Shown piece by piece: positions 1 to 7,756 of a stretch of DNA of 13,030 bases (position 1 is its first letter; every line of letters starts with the position of its first letter). The stretch comes from Bacillota bacterium (GTDB lineage: Bacteria > Bacillota > Clostridia > Oscillospirales > Oscillospiraceae). The notes below the pieces were generated by a model. The model ran no database searches, was not told the DNA's origin, and was given only the letters and a program-made list of their open reading frames with translations. Both the position numbers and the translations under genes were made by a program. Where the stretch lies: NCBI GenBank assembly GCA_023395775.1, contig JAEWYA010000162.1, positions 1 through 13,030 on the forward strand, in the 5' to 3' direction.

Positions 1-958
1 TCAACAGGCCGGTCAAAGGAGTAGTCGCCGATGACATCGCCTGCAAGGCAGGTGCAGGAGGAAAGACGGTAGGAATAGGCTTTTTCCCCAGGCTTTCCGG
101 AGTCCCGCAGCGGCGGCCGGTAGGGCATTTCCAGCACGTCCGGCATATGACAGGCGGCGGAGGTATCCAAAATCAGCGTTGTAATGCCGCCGTTTTCCAC
201 GATGTCCAGCACCTCGGTGATCAGGTATCCGGCATTGAGGGCAACGGCTTCTCCCGGCTCCAGATAAACCTGCACCCCGTAGGTATCCTGTACACGGCGG
301 ACGCACTCCTTCAGCAGGTCGATGTGATAGCCCGGTCGGGTAATATGGTGTCCGCCGCCCAGATTCAGCCATTTCATCCGGCGGAGAGCTGTTCCAAATT
401 TTTGCTCCACGGCCTGCAGCGTCACGGCCAGCGCGTCGGCGTCCTGTTCGCAAAGGGTATGAAAATGAAGCCCGTCCACCCCATCCAGCCTGTCCAGATT
501 GATTTGATCGGCGGTGACGCCCAGACGAGAGCCGGGCGCGCAGGGATCATAGATGGCATGGGATTCCTGGGTGGAACACTCGGGGTTGATCCGAAGCCCG
601 ATGCTGACGCCGCCGCAGCGGGAACGGTATTTTTCCAGCTGTGCAAAGGAATTGAAGACAATGTGGCTGCAAAGAGCCGCAACCTCGTCAAACTCCCCCT
701 CCCGATAGGCGGGAGAGAAAATGTGAGTCTCCCCGCCCATCTCGGTGGCGCCCAGCCGGGCTTCAAAGAGGCTGCTGGCGGTTGTCCCGGCGAGGTACCG
801 GCGGATCAGGGGGTACTCGGCGTACATGGAAAACGCCTTTTGGGCCAGCAAAATTTTACAGCCCGTATCCTGCTGAACGGTTTGCAGCAGCTCCAGATTC
901 CGGCGCAGCCGGGCTTCGTCCACCACATAACAAGGCGTGGGTAATTGATCGAATCCGC

Positions 959-962
<4 letters not shown>
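1..962 (-). CDS. nspC: Carboxynorspermidine/carboxyspermidine decarboxylase NspC, 3' end outside window
   Basis: PLP-dependent fold-III decarboxylase that converts carboxynorspermidine or carboxyspermidine to norspermidine or spermidine, the last step of the SAM-independent route. The visible 320 codons include the PLP lysine context LLAQKAFS (Lys42), HFHTLCEQ (166-173), the glycine loop LGGGHH (201-206), EPGEAV (235-240), and the family-typical stretches CHMPDVLEMPYRP (271-283) and CLAGDVIGDYSFDRP (305-319). Known family members run about 370-390 residues, so roughly 50-60 C-terminal residues are missing. The start is a GTG that overlaps the TGA of the upstream synthase gene (GTGA), which indicates translational coupling; no other start keeps the N-terminal QLPTPCYVVDEARL intact. 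It is the last visible gene of the polyamine operon. Whether its substrate is the C7 or C8 compound cannot be read from the sequence. Confidence 0.95.
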
Positions 963-2218
<1,256 letters not shown>

Positions 2219-2251
2219 CAAAAGTCCCTCCTATCTAAATTCTTTGAAAAT

Positions 2252-3115
2252 TTAACGGGCCTTATCGACCGCGTTTTCCGCCTCAACCAGTAGATCCTCC
2301 ACATATTTGGGCAGCAGAAAGGCGCCCAGGTGCAGATTGGTGGTATAGTACCAGGTCTTAATGCCGCGGGCATTCCAGCGGGCAGGATCAAAGTCGTTAA
2401 TCGGATGATACTTTTTGGAAGCAAAGCCGAACATCCAGTAACCCGAAGGGCAGGTCGGAATGTGGGCCTGGTAAACGCGGCTGATGGGAAAGCTCTGGTA
2501 TACTTTTCGGTGCATTGCGCGGAAGGCGGTCTCGTCCTCGTCAAAAAACGGGCTGCCATGCTGATAGATCATGATCCCGTCGTCCCGCAGAACGCGGTAG
2601 CAGCTTCCGTAAAACTCCTTGGTGAACAGCCCTTCCGTATGGCCAAACGGGTCTGTGGAGTCGTTGATGATGATGTCATACTCCGACTTCCGCCCGCGCA
2701 GAAAACGAAGACCGTCCTGATAGATAATGTTGACTTTCGGATTCTCAAAGCTCCTGGCAGCCTCCGGGAAAAATTCCCGGCTGACCTGAACAAACATCTC
2801 ATCCGGCTCGACCACGTCGATGGTCTCGATTTCGGGGTAAGCCGTAAACTCCCGAGCCACACCGCCGTCTCCACCGCCGATTATGAGAACATTTTTGACA
2901 TGGGGATGCACCGCCATGGGAACATGAGCCACCATTTCGTTATAAATGAACTCGTCCGCGGAGGAAAAAATCACGTCTCCGTCCAGAGCAAGCAGCCGAC
3001 CGTAATCCGGAGACTCAAAGACCTCGATCTTCTGGTATTCGCTCTCCGCGGAATAGAGCTCCCGGTTGACCCGCATGCTGATCTGACCGTTTGCGGTATA
3101 AATCCACATATCCAT
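2252..3115 (-). CDS. speE: Polyamine aminopropyltransferase (spermidine synthase) SpeE
   Basis: Transfers the aminopropyl group of decarboxylated SAM to a diamine, normally putrescine to spermidine, in the cytoplasm. The 287-residue protein has the short N-terminal beta domain and a class I methyltransferase-like core: LALDGDVIFSSADEFIYNEM (42-61), the nucleotide loop GGGDGG (80-85), the acidic residue of VVEPDE (101-106), DGLRFL (134-139), and the catalytic-region aspartates in NDSTDP (151-156). The late motif reads PTCPSG (220-225), where most spermidine synthases have PTYPSG, and the residues after DSTDP are FGHTEGLF rather than the usual xGPxExLF. These changes could affect the diamine preferred. 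The ribosome-binding site AAGGAG lies inside the last codons of speA, and the start is 7 bases after the speA stop, so the two genes are probably coupled. A second in-frame ATG two codons downstream has worse spacing. Confidence 0.94.
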   Translation of the reverse strand: MDMWIYTANGQISMRVNRELYSAESEYQKIEVFESPDYGRLLALDGDVIFSSADEFIYNEMVAHVPMAVHPHVKNVLIIGGGDGGVAREFTAYPEIETIDVVEPDEMFVQVSREFFPEAARSFENPKVNIIYQDGLRFLRGRKSEYDIIINDSTDPFGHTEGLFTKEFYGSCYRVLRDDGIMIYQHGSPFFDEDETAFRAMHRKVYQSFPISRVYQAHIPTCPSGYWMFGFASKKYHPINDFDPARWNARGIKTWYYTTNLHLGAFLLPKYVEDLLVEAENAVDKAR

Positions 3116-3122
3116 CGCGCTG

Positions 3123-4574
3123 TTACTCCTTAATCACTTGGAGATAATCCACTTCGGGATCGGCAGTCCCCTGAAGCGAGCAGCCCTTCTCACGGGCAAA
3201 CAGAATGTGCTCAATAATTTCTTCGGTGACCCGCTCGCCGGGGGCCAGGATTGGAATTCCCGGCGGATAGCACATGACAAACTCGCCGGTAACCCGGCCG
3301 GCCGTCCGGCGGATGGGAAGGGTTTCCTTTTCGGCATAAAAGGGTTTCTGCGGGGAATAGACCACCTCCGGCTGAACGAAGTCTCCGAAGTACAGGCTGG
3401 AGCCCTCTTTAGCATACAGCCGTTTGATGTCCTCCAAAGCGCCCACAAGCCGCTCAATGTCCTGAATGCGGTCGCCAATGGAAATATAGGCCAGAATGTT
3501 CCCGATATCGCCAAATTCGATCTGGATATCATACTCGTCCCGGAGCAGATCGTAAACTTCGATGCCCGTCAGTCCAATGCCCTGAGTAAAGACGGATAGT
3601 TTCGTCACATCGTAGTCACAAACACTGACCCCATTGATCAGCTCCCGTCCATAGGCGTAATATCCGCTGATTCCGTTGATTTCGGACCGGGCATATTCGG
3701 CCATCCGGACGACCTTGGCAAAGGATTCCCGGCCCCGAAGCGCCAGATTCCTGCGGGAGATATCCAGGCTGGAGAGGAGCAGATAGGATGCGCTGGTGGT
3801 CTGGGTAAGATTGATGATCTTGCGGACGTGGCCGACATCCATCTCTCTCCCAAGAAGGAGAAGCGAACTCTGAGTCAGGCTCCCGCCGGACTTGTGCATG
3901 GATACGGCAGCTATATCCGCCTCCGCCGACATAGCGGAGGCAGGCAGCCCATCGCCAAAGCTGAGGTGAGTGCCATGCGCTTCATCTACCAGCATCTTCA
4001 TCCCGTGGGCATGGGCCAGCTGCGTAATGGCTTTCAGGTCGGAACAGATGCCATAATAGGTGGGATTATTGACCAATACCGCAACCGCGTCCGGATTTTC
4101 CCGGATGGCAGCTTCCACGGAGGCAACTTCCATTCCCAGCGCCACCCCGATATGCGGGTGAATTTCCGGTTTCACATAGACAGGAATACCGCCGCAGAGA
4201 ATCAGCGCGTTGATAACGCTCTTGTGAACATTGCGAGGCAGGATGATCTTCTCGCCCGCCTTGCAAACCGAGAGGACCATGCTCTGCACCGAGCTTGTGG
4301 TGCCGCCCACCATAAAAAAAGCGTGAGCTGCGCCGAAAGCATCGGCAGCCAGTTCCTCTGCCTCCCGGATCACAGACACGGGATTGCAGAGATTATCCAG
4401 CGGCTTCATCGAGTTTACATCTAACCCCACACACTTCTGCCCCAGCAGTTCTGCAAGCTCCGGGTTGCCTCTCCCTCTTTTATGGCCCGGTACATCGAAA
4501 GGAACGACCCGCCGCCGCTGGAATTGCTCCAAAGCCTGGCAGATAGGGGCTGATTTCTGACGTTCCAAATCCAT
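3123..4574 (-). CDS. speA: Orn/Lys/Arg decarboxylase (SpeA-type, short Gram-positive form)
   Basis: PLP-dependent fold-I decarboxylase that supplies the diamine (or agmatine) for the downstream enzymes. The 483-residue length fits the short Bacillus SpeA/YaaO-like branch, which lacks the N-terminal wing domain of enterobacterial enzymes. Seen in the sequence: VPFDVPGHKRG (24-34), VGGTTSSVQ (89-97), VDEAHGTHLSFG (196-207) with the PLP-binding Asp and His, the Schiff-base lysine in SMHKSGGSLTQ (Lys228), and a C-terminal CYPPGIPILAPGE motif. The first possible start is a GTG 27 bases upstream, but the ATG at 4574 has AGAAAGGAG six bases before it and matches the family N-terminus, so I use it. 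Arginine, lysine and ornithine specificity cannot be separated by eye; arginine is the commonest activity of this branch. It is the first gene of the operon and lies directly behind a structured leader with a terminator. Confidence 0.93.
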   Translation of the reverse strand: MDLERQKSAPICQALEQFQRRRVVPFDVPGHKRGRGNPELAELLGQKCVGLDVNSMKPLDNLCNPVSVIREAEELAADAFGAAHAFFMVGGTTSSVQSMVLSVCKAGEKIILPRNVHKSVINALILCGGIPVYVKPEIHPHIGVALGMEVASVEAAIRENPDAVAVLVNNPTYYGICSDLKAITQLAHAHGMKMLVDEAHGTHLSFGDGLPASAMSAEADIAAVSMHKSGGSLTQSSLLLLGREMDVGHVRKIINLTQTTSASYLLLSSLDISRRNLALRGRESFAKVVRMAEYARSEINGISGYYAYGRELINGVSVCDYDVTKLSVFTQGIGLTGIEVYDLLRDEYDIQIEFGDIGNILAYISIGDRIQDIERLVGALEDIKRLYAKEGSSLYFGDFVQPEVVYSPQKPFYAEKETLPIRRTAGRVTGEFVMCYPPGIPILAPGERVTEEIIEHILFAREKGCSLQGTADPEVDYLQVIKE

Positions 4575-4600
4575 GGTTTTCTCCTTTCTGACGCCCGGCA

Positions 4601-4637
4601 CAAAACAAAACCGCAGATGACAACGTCATCTGCGGTC
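4601..4637 (-). terminator. Intrinsic terminator just upstream of the speA ribosome-binding site
   Basis: Seen directly: the arms ACCGCAGATGA and TCATCTGCGGT form a perfect 11-bp stem around the loop CGTTG on the minus strand, followed by TTTTGTTTTG. The plus-strand side has no T tract, so it acts toward speA. It ends about 26 bases before the speA ATG. It would either end an independent small RNA or control read-through into the polyamine operon. Confidence 0.85.
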
Positions 4638-4940
4638 AAAACAATCAATAGAAAAGCCTAACGAATAAGATCGCACGGTTACATGCGACCAAACTTCATA
4701 TGGCAAAGATTTAGCGGTTCCGCAAAGGATCGACTGCTTCTCTTTTATTGACCGTTTCACAAGATGATTGCCCGCAGGCTCGATTATAAAGTAATCAACT
4801 TATAAAATTTGAGCTTCTAACTCAATCAATAATGCGGATTATACCGCCCGGCAACCGACCCGCCTGTCCGTAAGGGCTTATCTTCTGCAAAGCAAAAGAT
4901 TGGTCTGCTTCTTTTTGCAAGAACTCACAAAAAGATCTTA
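4601..4940 (-). ncRNA. Candidate structured leader RNA (attenuator or small RNA) before speA
   Basis: An approximately 340-nt transcript is expected from the promoter at 4947-4975 to the terminator at 4601-4637. It is visibly poorer in GC than the flanking genes and is full of hairpins (minus strand): an 8-bp stem UCUUUUUG/CAAAAAGA (4910-4935), a 9-bp stem AUCUUUUGC/GCAGAAGAU with a 3-nt loop (4880-4900), GCGG/CCGC around UAUAAU (4834-4847), UUGAG/CUCAA (4809-4825), GCG/CGC around 4714-4723, and a 7-bp stem GGUCGCA/UGCGAUC with an 8-nt loop (4669-4690). The segment CUGCGG (4772-4777) is fully complementary to CCGCAG in the 5' arm of the terminator, and UUUGCGG (4720-4726) pairs with it using one G-U wobble, so an antiterminator is possible. 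I do not recognise it as a T-box, lysine, SAM or guanidine riboswitch, tmRNA, SRP or RNase P RNA; 6S-like or another stand-alone RNA is not excluded. Confidence 0.55.
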
Positions 4941-4946
4941 CTGAGA

Positions 4947-4975
4947 ATTTTAGCATTTTTGTTCTCTTCTGTCAA
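4947..4975 (-). promoter_or_regulatory. Sigma-A type promoter of the speA leader
   Basis: On the minus strand TTGACA (4975-4970) is followed after exactly 17 bases by TAAAAT (4952-4947), close to the sigma-70/sigma-A consensus. Transcription should start near 4940. It is the only strong promoter seen ahead of the polyamine operon, about 365 bases before the speA start codon. Confidence 0.82.
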
Positions 4976-5058
4976 GAAAAAACAGAATTCCCCTTAATAC
5001 TTTTCCGGATGACCTCTGTTCCCGGCGGCTTGCTTATTTGGTCCCCGCGGCGTGATGT

Positions 5059-6108
5059 CTATTTTGCAAGCTGGATGGCATTGCTCAGATCAGCCTGCAA
5101 AAATTCGCCCTTCTGAAATTTAAAATGCCCGGATGAATAGGGGCTGCCATCAATTGTCAGGATCACTTTATCTGTATGATAGTAATACCCAAAGGTATTT
5201 GCCAGACATTGAAGGATCGCGGACTCATACCCGGACCCGGTATTCATCTCTGTTAAAAACGCCTGGCTCAGGTCAAGGGAGACGCTTCCGTCATCATTCA
5301 GGAACAAGTTGTTGATCCCCGCATTTTCAGAGAAGACTTTTGCGGCCCCATTGGGAACTTCCCGATAAGCCTTTGCAAGGACGTCCTTTGTAATATCATT
5401 TGTATAAAAATCAATCTCTTTTTCGTCATAATAAATCTTATCCTGGTCTACATTGGGGTAGAAGAATCGAACGGTTTGCGTCAGGGGCACATCCTTTTCA
5501 ATGGAGCCGAGCGTGGAGGAAATCTGAGATTCTCCCGACCCAAAGACGATTTTAACCAGGCCGACATCCTTGGCGTAATACTGGATGGTTGTGCCGTTTG
5601 TTCCCTGGGTGGTGACTTCAACTGTGTCATAATTTCCGGAGGGGGTGGAAACTGAAGTGGAAGTGTCGGTGATCGTCCGGGTGCTCCCGTCTTTCAATGT
5701 CCAGACAGTACCCTTGACGATCGGTTCTGCCAGCAGGACTTCTTCCTCACCGGTCTTATTCAAGTCGTTATCCCGATTATAGGTCTCGCCGCTTGAATAG
5801 GTCTGAACCAGTTTTCCGTCGGAGAGAGCAATCACCATGGTTAGAATGGTGCCGCCGTTGTCAATCCTCAGCTGTACCTGATTTTCCGAAGTGAAATCAG
5901 GATAAACGTCATAGAAGGCGTACTCGTTTCCCTCGCCCTGATATACATATTTTGTGTTCTCCGCCAATGGAAAATAGTCGCTAACTTTCAATTCCTCGGG
6001 CTTATTCGGATTTGACGATGTGTTTGGCGTAGAAGAGGATCCGTTTTGACAGCCGGACAAAACAAGCAGGAGACAGCCGACAGCGAGAAATTTTGCTGCA
6101 TTTTTCAT
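5059..6108 (-). CDS. Lipoprotein with C-terminal GerMN domain
   Basis: Predicted 349-residue membrane-anchored extracytoplasmic protein. The N-terminus MKNAAKFLAVGCLLLVLSGC is a typical lipoprotein signal with lipobox LSGC and Cys20 as the lipidated residue. A Ser/Thr/Asn/Pro linker (about 21-38) follows. Residues 40-225 form a beta-rich region with repeated short strands and a YYAKDVGLVKIVF segment typical of Firmicutes lipoproteins of unknown function. Residues about 235-345 resemble the GerMN domain (FFYP, ...VLAKAYREVPNG..., LFLNDDGSVSLDLSQAF, ...LANTFGYYYHTDKVILTIDG), found in the germination/sporulation protein GerM and in LpqB. I chose ATG 6108 because AGGAGG lies 6 bases upstream and the signal peptide begins there; the reading frame extends 26 codons further without a start context. 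Its ligand and role are unknown, and no sporulation gene lies beside it. It is divergent from the gene at 6433. Confidence 0.85.
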   Translation of the reverse strand: MKNAAKFLAVGCLLLVLSGCQNGSSSTPNTSSNPNKPEELKVSDYFPLAENTKYVYQGEGNEYAFYDVYPDFTSENQVQLRIDNGGTILTMVIALSDGKLVQTYSSGETYNRDNDLNKTGEEEVLLAEPIVKGTVWTLKDGSTRTITDTSTSVSTPSGNYDTVEVTTQGTNGTTIQYYAKDVGLVKIVFGSGESQISSTLGSIEKDVPLTQTVRFFYPNVDQDKIYYDEKEIDFYTNDITKDVLAKAYREVPNGAAKVFSENAGINNLFLNDDGSVSLDLSQAFLTEMNTGSGYESAILQCLANTFGYYYHTDKVILTIDGSPYSSGHFKFQKGEFLQADLSNAIQLAK

Positions 6109-6312
6109 CAGTGACCTCCTATCCGTATATGCAATCAATTTTACTGCAATATGAAAAATATGGTTCCCAATTATTCTGTGTGACAATCAAGTTTTTATGT
6201 AATTTTGACAGCTTATCAAAACGAACGGCAGAATTTATTAGGACCAATCCGTACGCCTTTGCGTGTGGAGGGACGACGGCTGACGGAAGCGCATTTTAAA
6301 ATTATCGACAAA

Positions 6313-6357
6313 AAATTGCGCAATGATTGCGCAATTTATCACTTTATTTTTGCGCAA
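6313..6357. repeat. Three copies of the palindrome TTGCGCAA at a promoter (candidate operator)
   Basis: TTGCGCAA occurs at 6316-6323, 6327-6334 and 6350-6357. The first two lie inside a perfect 12-bp inverted repeat with a single central base (AAATTGCGCAAT, G, ATTGCGCAATTT; 6313-6337). Centres are 11 and then 23 bases apart, about one and two helical turns, so proteins bound to them would sit on the same face of the DNA. The third copy lies between the -35 and -10 elements of the promoter of the gene at 6433. This is what a repressor operator looks like; the regulator is unknown. Confidence 0.65.
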
Positions 6358-6370
6358 TATATGATACAAT
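6342..6370 (+). promoter_or_regulatory. Promoter of the gene at 6433, extended -10
   Basis: TACAAT at 6365-6370 is preceded by TGA, giving an extended -10 element. The -35 position, 17 bases upstream, reads only CTTTAT, far from consensus, which fits a promoter relying on the extended -10. One TTGCGCAA copy lies in the spacer. Expected start is near 6377. Confidence 0.55.
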
Positions 6371-6432
6371 GGTTTCAAAGCACGGAGTACTTTCCTATTA
6401 CAATTAAAGAATATATCGGGAGGTAAACAATC

Positions 6433-6906
6433 ATGAGCTATCCACAAACGGGCAAAGAGGTATTTGTCAGTTTTTCCCTGTCCAATACGATGTTTTCTGG
6501 AATTGGAAAGGGGACCATTACCAGAGAGGAAGTTTCTGTCGATTATTTGAAGGACCTGTTTGAAAAATACGGTGTGATTGTCTCGGCGAAGCCGGAACAG
6601 CGCAAGCTGCTAAAAACAATCAACGAAATATACGATTTGAAGCTGGAAATTCCGGAGAATCTGAAGATCATTCATCTCTCGGAAAAGAACCGCCGTCTTG
6701 TGGTGATCTCCGTGCAGGGACTTAAGCGGTACAACGGCTCCCTCCTGCCGCAGTATACGGAAGAAGAGTTTCAGGAGGCCACGTTCAGCTTTGTCAAATA
6801 TTACGTACAGAGCCGCCATTATGACGACCTCGTCGCAGAGAACGCGAAGCTGAAAAGGGATTTGGAGGTCGAGATCGCCTGGCGCACGAGAGAGTGCGAC
6901 ATCTGA
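6433..6906 (+). CDS. Small protein of unknown function, possibly DUF1874/STIV B116-like
   Basis: A 157-residue soluble protein with no signal peptide or membrane segment. The start is supported by GGGAGG 9 bases before the ATG. Residues 10-95 read like the DUF1874 (B116-like, YddF of ICEBs1) pattern: a hydrophobic strand ending in SLSNTM (15-20), a short hairpin with GKGTITREEVS (25-35), a helix, then VIVSAKPEQRKLLKTINEIY (48-67) where the family has SAxGHEsTAxxLSELL, and a strand pair around KIIHLSEKNRRLVVIS (78-93). The family's characteristic His and Glu are replaced by KPEQ, so the match is tentative. The last 30 residues (128-157) look like an added charged helix, perhaps a coiled coil. 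Composition is lower in GC than the neighbouring hflX operon, and the gene stands alone with its own regulated-looking promoter and terminator, as accessory genes often do. Confidence 0.75.
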   Translation: MSYPQTGKEVFVSFSLSNTMFSGIGKGTITREEVSVDYLKDLFEKYGVIVSAKPEQRKLLKTINEIYDLKLEIPENLKIIHLSEKNRRLVVISVQGLKRYNGSLLPQYTEEEFQEATFSFVKYYVQSRHYDDLVAENAKLKRDLEVEIAWRTRECDI

Positions 6907-6986
6907 TCGCCTCCTTTAGCGATTTTGCCTGCTGTACCGGACTTACGGAAAGCCGTACAAGAAGCATTGTCCTTGGCTCATAAACC

Positions 6987-7026
6987 AAAAAGGAAAGAAA
7001 CGCCCGCCGGGTGTTTCTTTCCTTTT
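6987..7026. terminator. Bidirectional terminator between convergent genes
   Basis: An 18-bp stem with one G-T pair (6988-7005 with 7009-7026) around the 3-base loop GCC. The outer stem is A-rich on the left and T-rich on the right, so a T tract follows the GC core in either direction. It can end both the plus-strand gene at 6433 and the minus-strand operon ending with yigZ. Confidence 0.85.
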
Positions 7027-7111
7027 AATGTATAATTGCCTGCTTTCATAGAAACCAAAAAAGCTGGCCCGACCCAGAGCATAGGAATTTTCCAGGGCTG
7101 CTGAAGGAGAC

Positions 7112-7756
7112 CTATCGCGTCTCCCGGGGGCCGGGACGGAAGTCCTCGCCCCGTTTTGCCATGGACAAAGCCCCGGCTGAGAGCTCGGTCAGACGGGGGG
7201 CGAACATCTCTGCGCCGCCCTGGGGGAATGCGGCGAGAAGCGTGATGTCGGCGCCGTAGTCCGCGTTTTCAACAACGCCTCCGGCCGCTGTCAATTCCAG
7301 CTTGACTCGCTCCAGCAGAGGATAGGTGCAGGGCACATCCCACAGTGTCCACAGGCTGACCCGGCTGACGCCGGCGGCGTCCAGGGCGTCCTTCGCACCT
7401 TTGGCATAGGCCCGGGTCAGCCCGCCGGCGCCCAGCAGCACGCCGCCGAAATAGCGGGTGACCACGCAGCAAACATTGGTGACCTCCTCCCGCTGAAACA
7501 CGTTCAGCATGGGCTGGCCCGCTGTACCCTGAGGCTCGCCGTCATCGGAATAGCGGACCGCGCCGCCCTCCCGGAGCAAATAGCACCAGCAGTTGTGGCG
7601 GGCGTCGTAGTATTGCTTTTTTGTCTCCTCAATGCGGGCGCGGGCCTCCGCCTCGCTCTCCACCCGCCAGATATGGCTGATGAAGCGGGAGCGTTTTTCC
7701 GTGAATTCGCTTTCCGCGACCTCAAATGGTACCAAGTATCCGCTCATGCCACGCAT
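7112..7756 (-). CDS. yigZ: YigZ/IMPACT family protein
   Basis: A 214-residue member of the UPF0029/IMPACT family. The N-terminal IMPACT domain spans about 8-120, with the signature SDDGEPQGTAGQPML (70-84) and RYFGGVLLGAGGLTRAY (101-117). A DUF1949-like ferredoxin-fold C-terminal domain follows at about 138-200. The length matches the bacterial family (about 205-215). Eukaryotic IMPACT proteins affect translation-factor kinases; the bacterial role is not settled, although pairing with a ribosome-associated GTPase fits a translation-related job. The ATG at 7756 directly follows the hflX stop (TAGATG) with no separate ribosome-binding site, so translation probably depends on termination of hflX. 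An ATG three codons downstream is an alternative start. Confidence 0.93.
   Translation of the reverse strand: MRGMSGYLVPFEVAESEFTEKRSRFISHIWRVESEAEARARIEETKKQYYDARHNCWCYLLREGGAVRYSDDGEPQGTAGQPMLNVFQREEVTNVCCVVTRYFGGVLLGAGGLTRAYAKGAKDALDAAGVSRVSLWTLWDVPCTYPLLERVKLELTAAGGVVENADYGADITLLAAFPQGGAEMFAPRLTELSAGALSMAKRGEDFRPGPRETR

Larger units (their letters stand above)
6109..6432. promoter_or_regulatory. AT-rich divergent intergenic region between the lipoprotein gene and the gene at 6433
   Basis: This 324-base stretch is clearly AT-richer than the flanking operons. It holds the promoter and palindromes of the plus-strand gene in its right third (separate entries). For the minus-strand lipoprotein gene I see only its ribosome-binding site and a weak candidate promoter (TTGTCA, 18 bases, CATATT, about 6183 to 6154). 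No reading frame in it is convincing. Confidence 0.5.

Noticed and set aside
4947..4975. ATG at 4956 as the start of a leader peptide
   Set aside because: It overlaps the -10 element and lies upstream of the expected transcription start; it remains only as a low-confidence note.
6313..6337. The 12+1+12 inverted repeat as a terminator hairpin
   Set aside because: The single-base centre cannot form a hairpin loop without opening several pairs, and no T tract follows. It fits an operator better.
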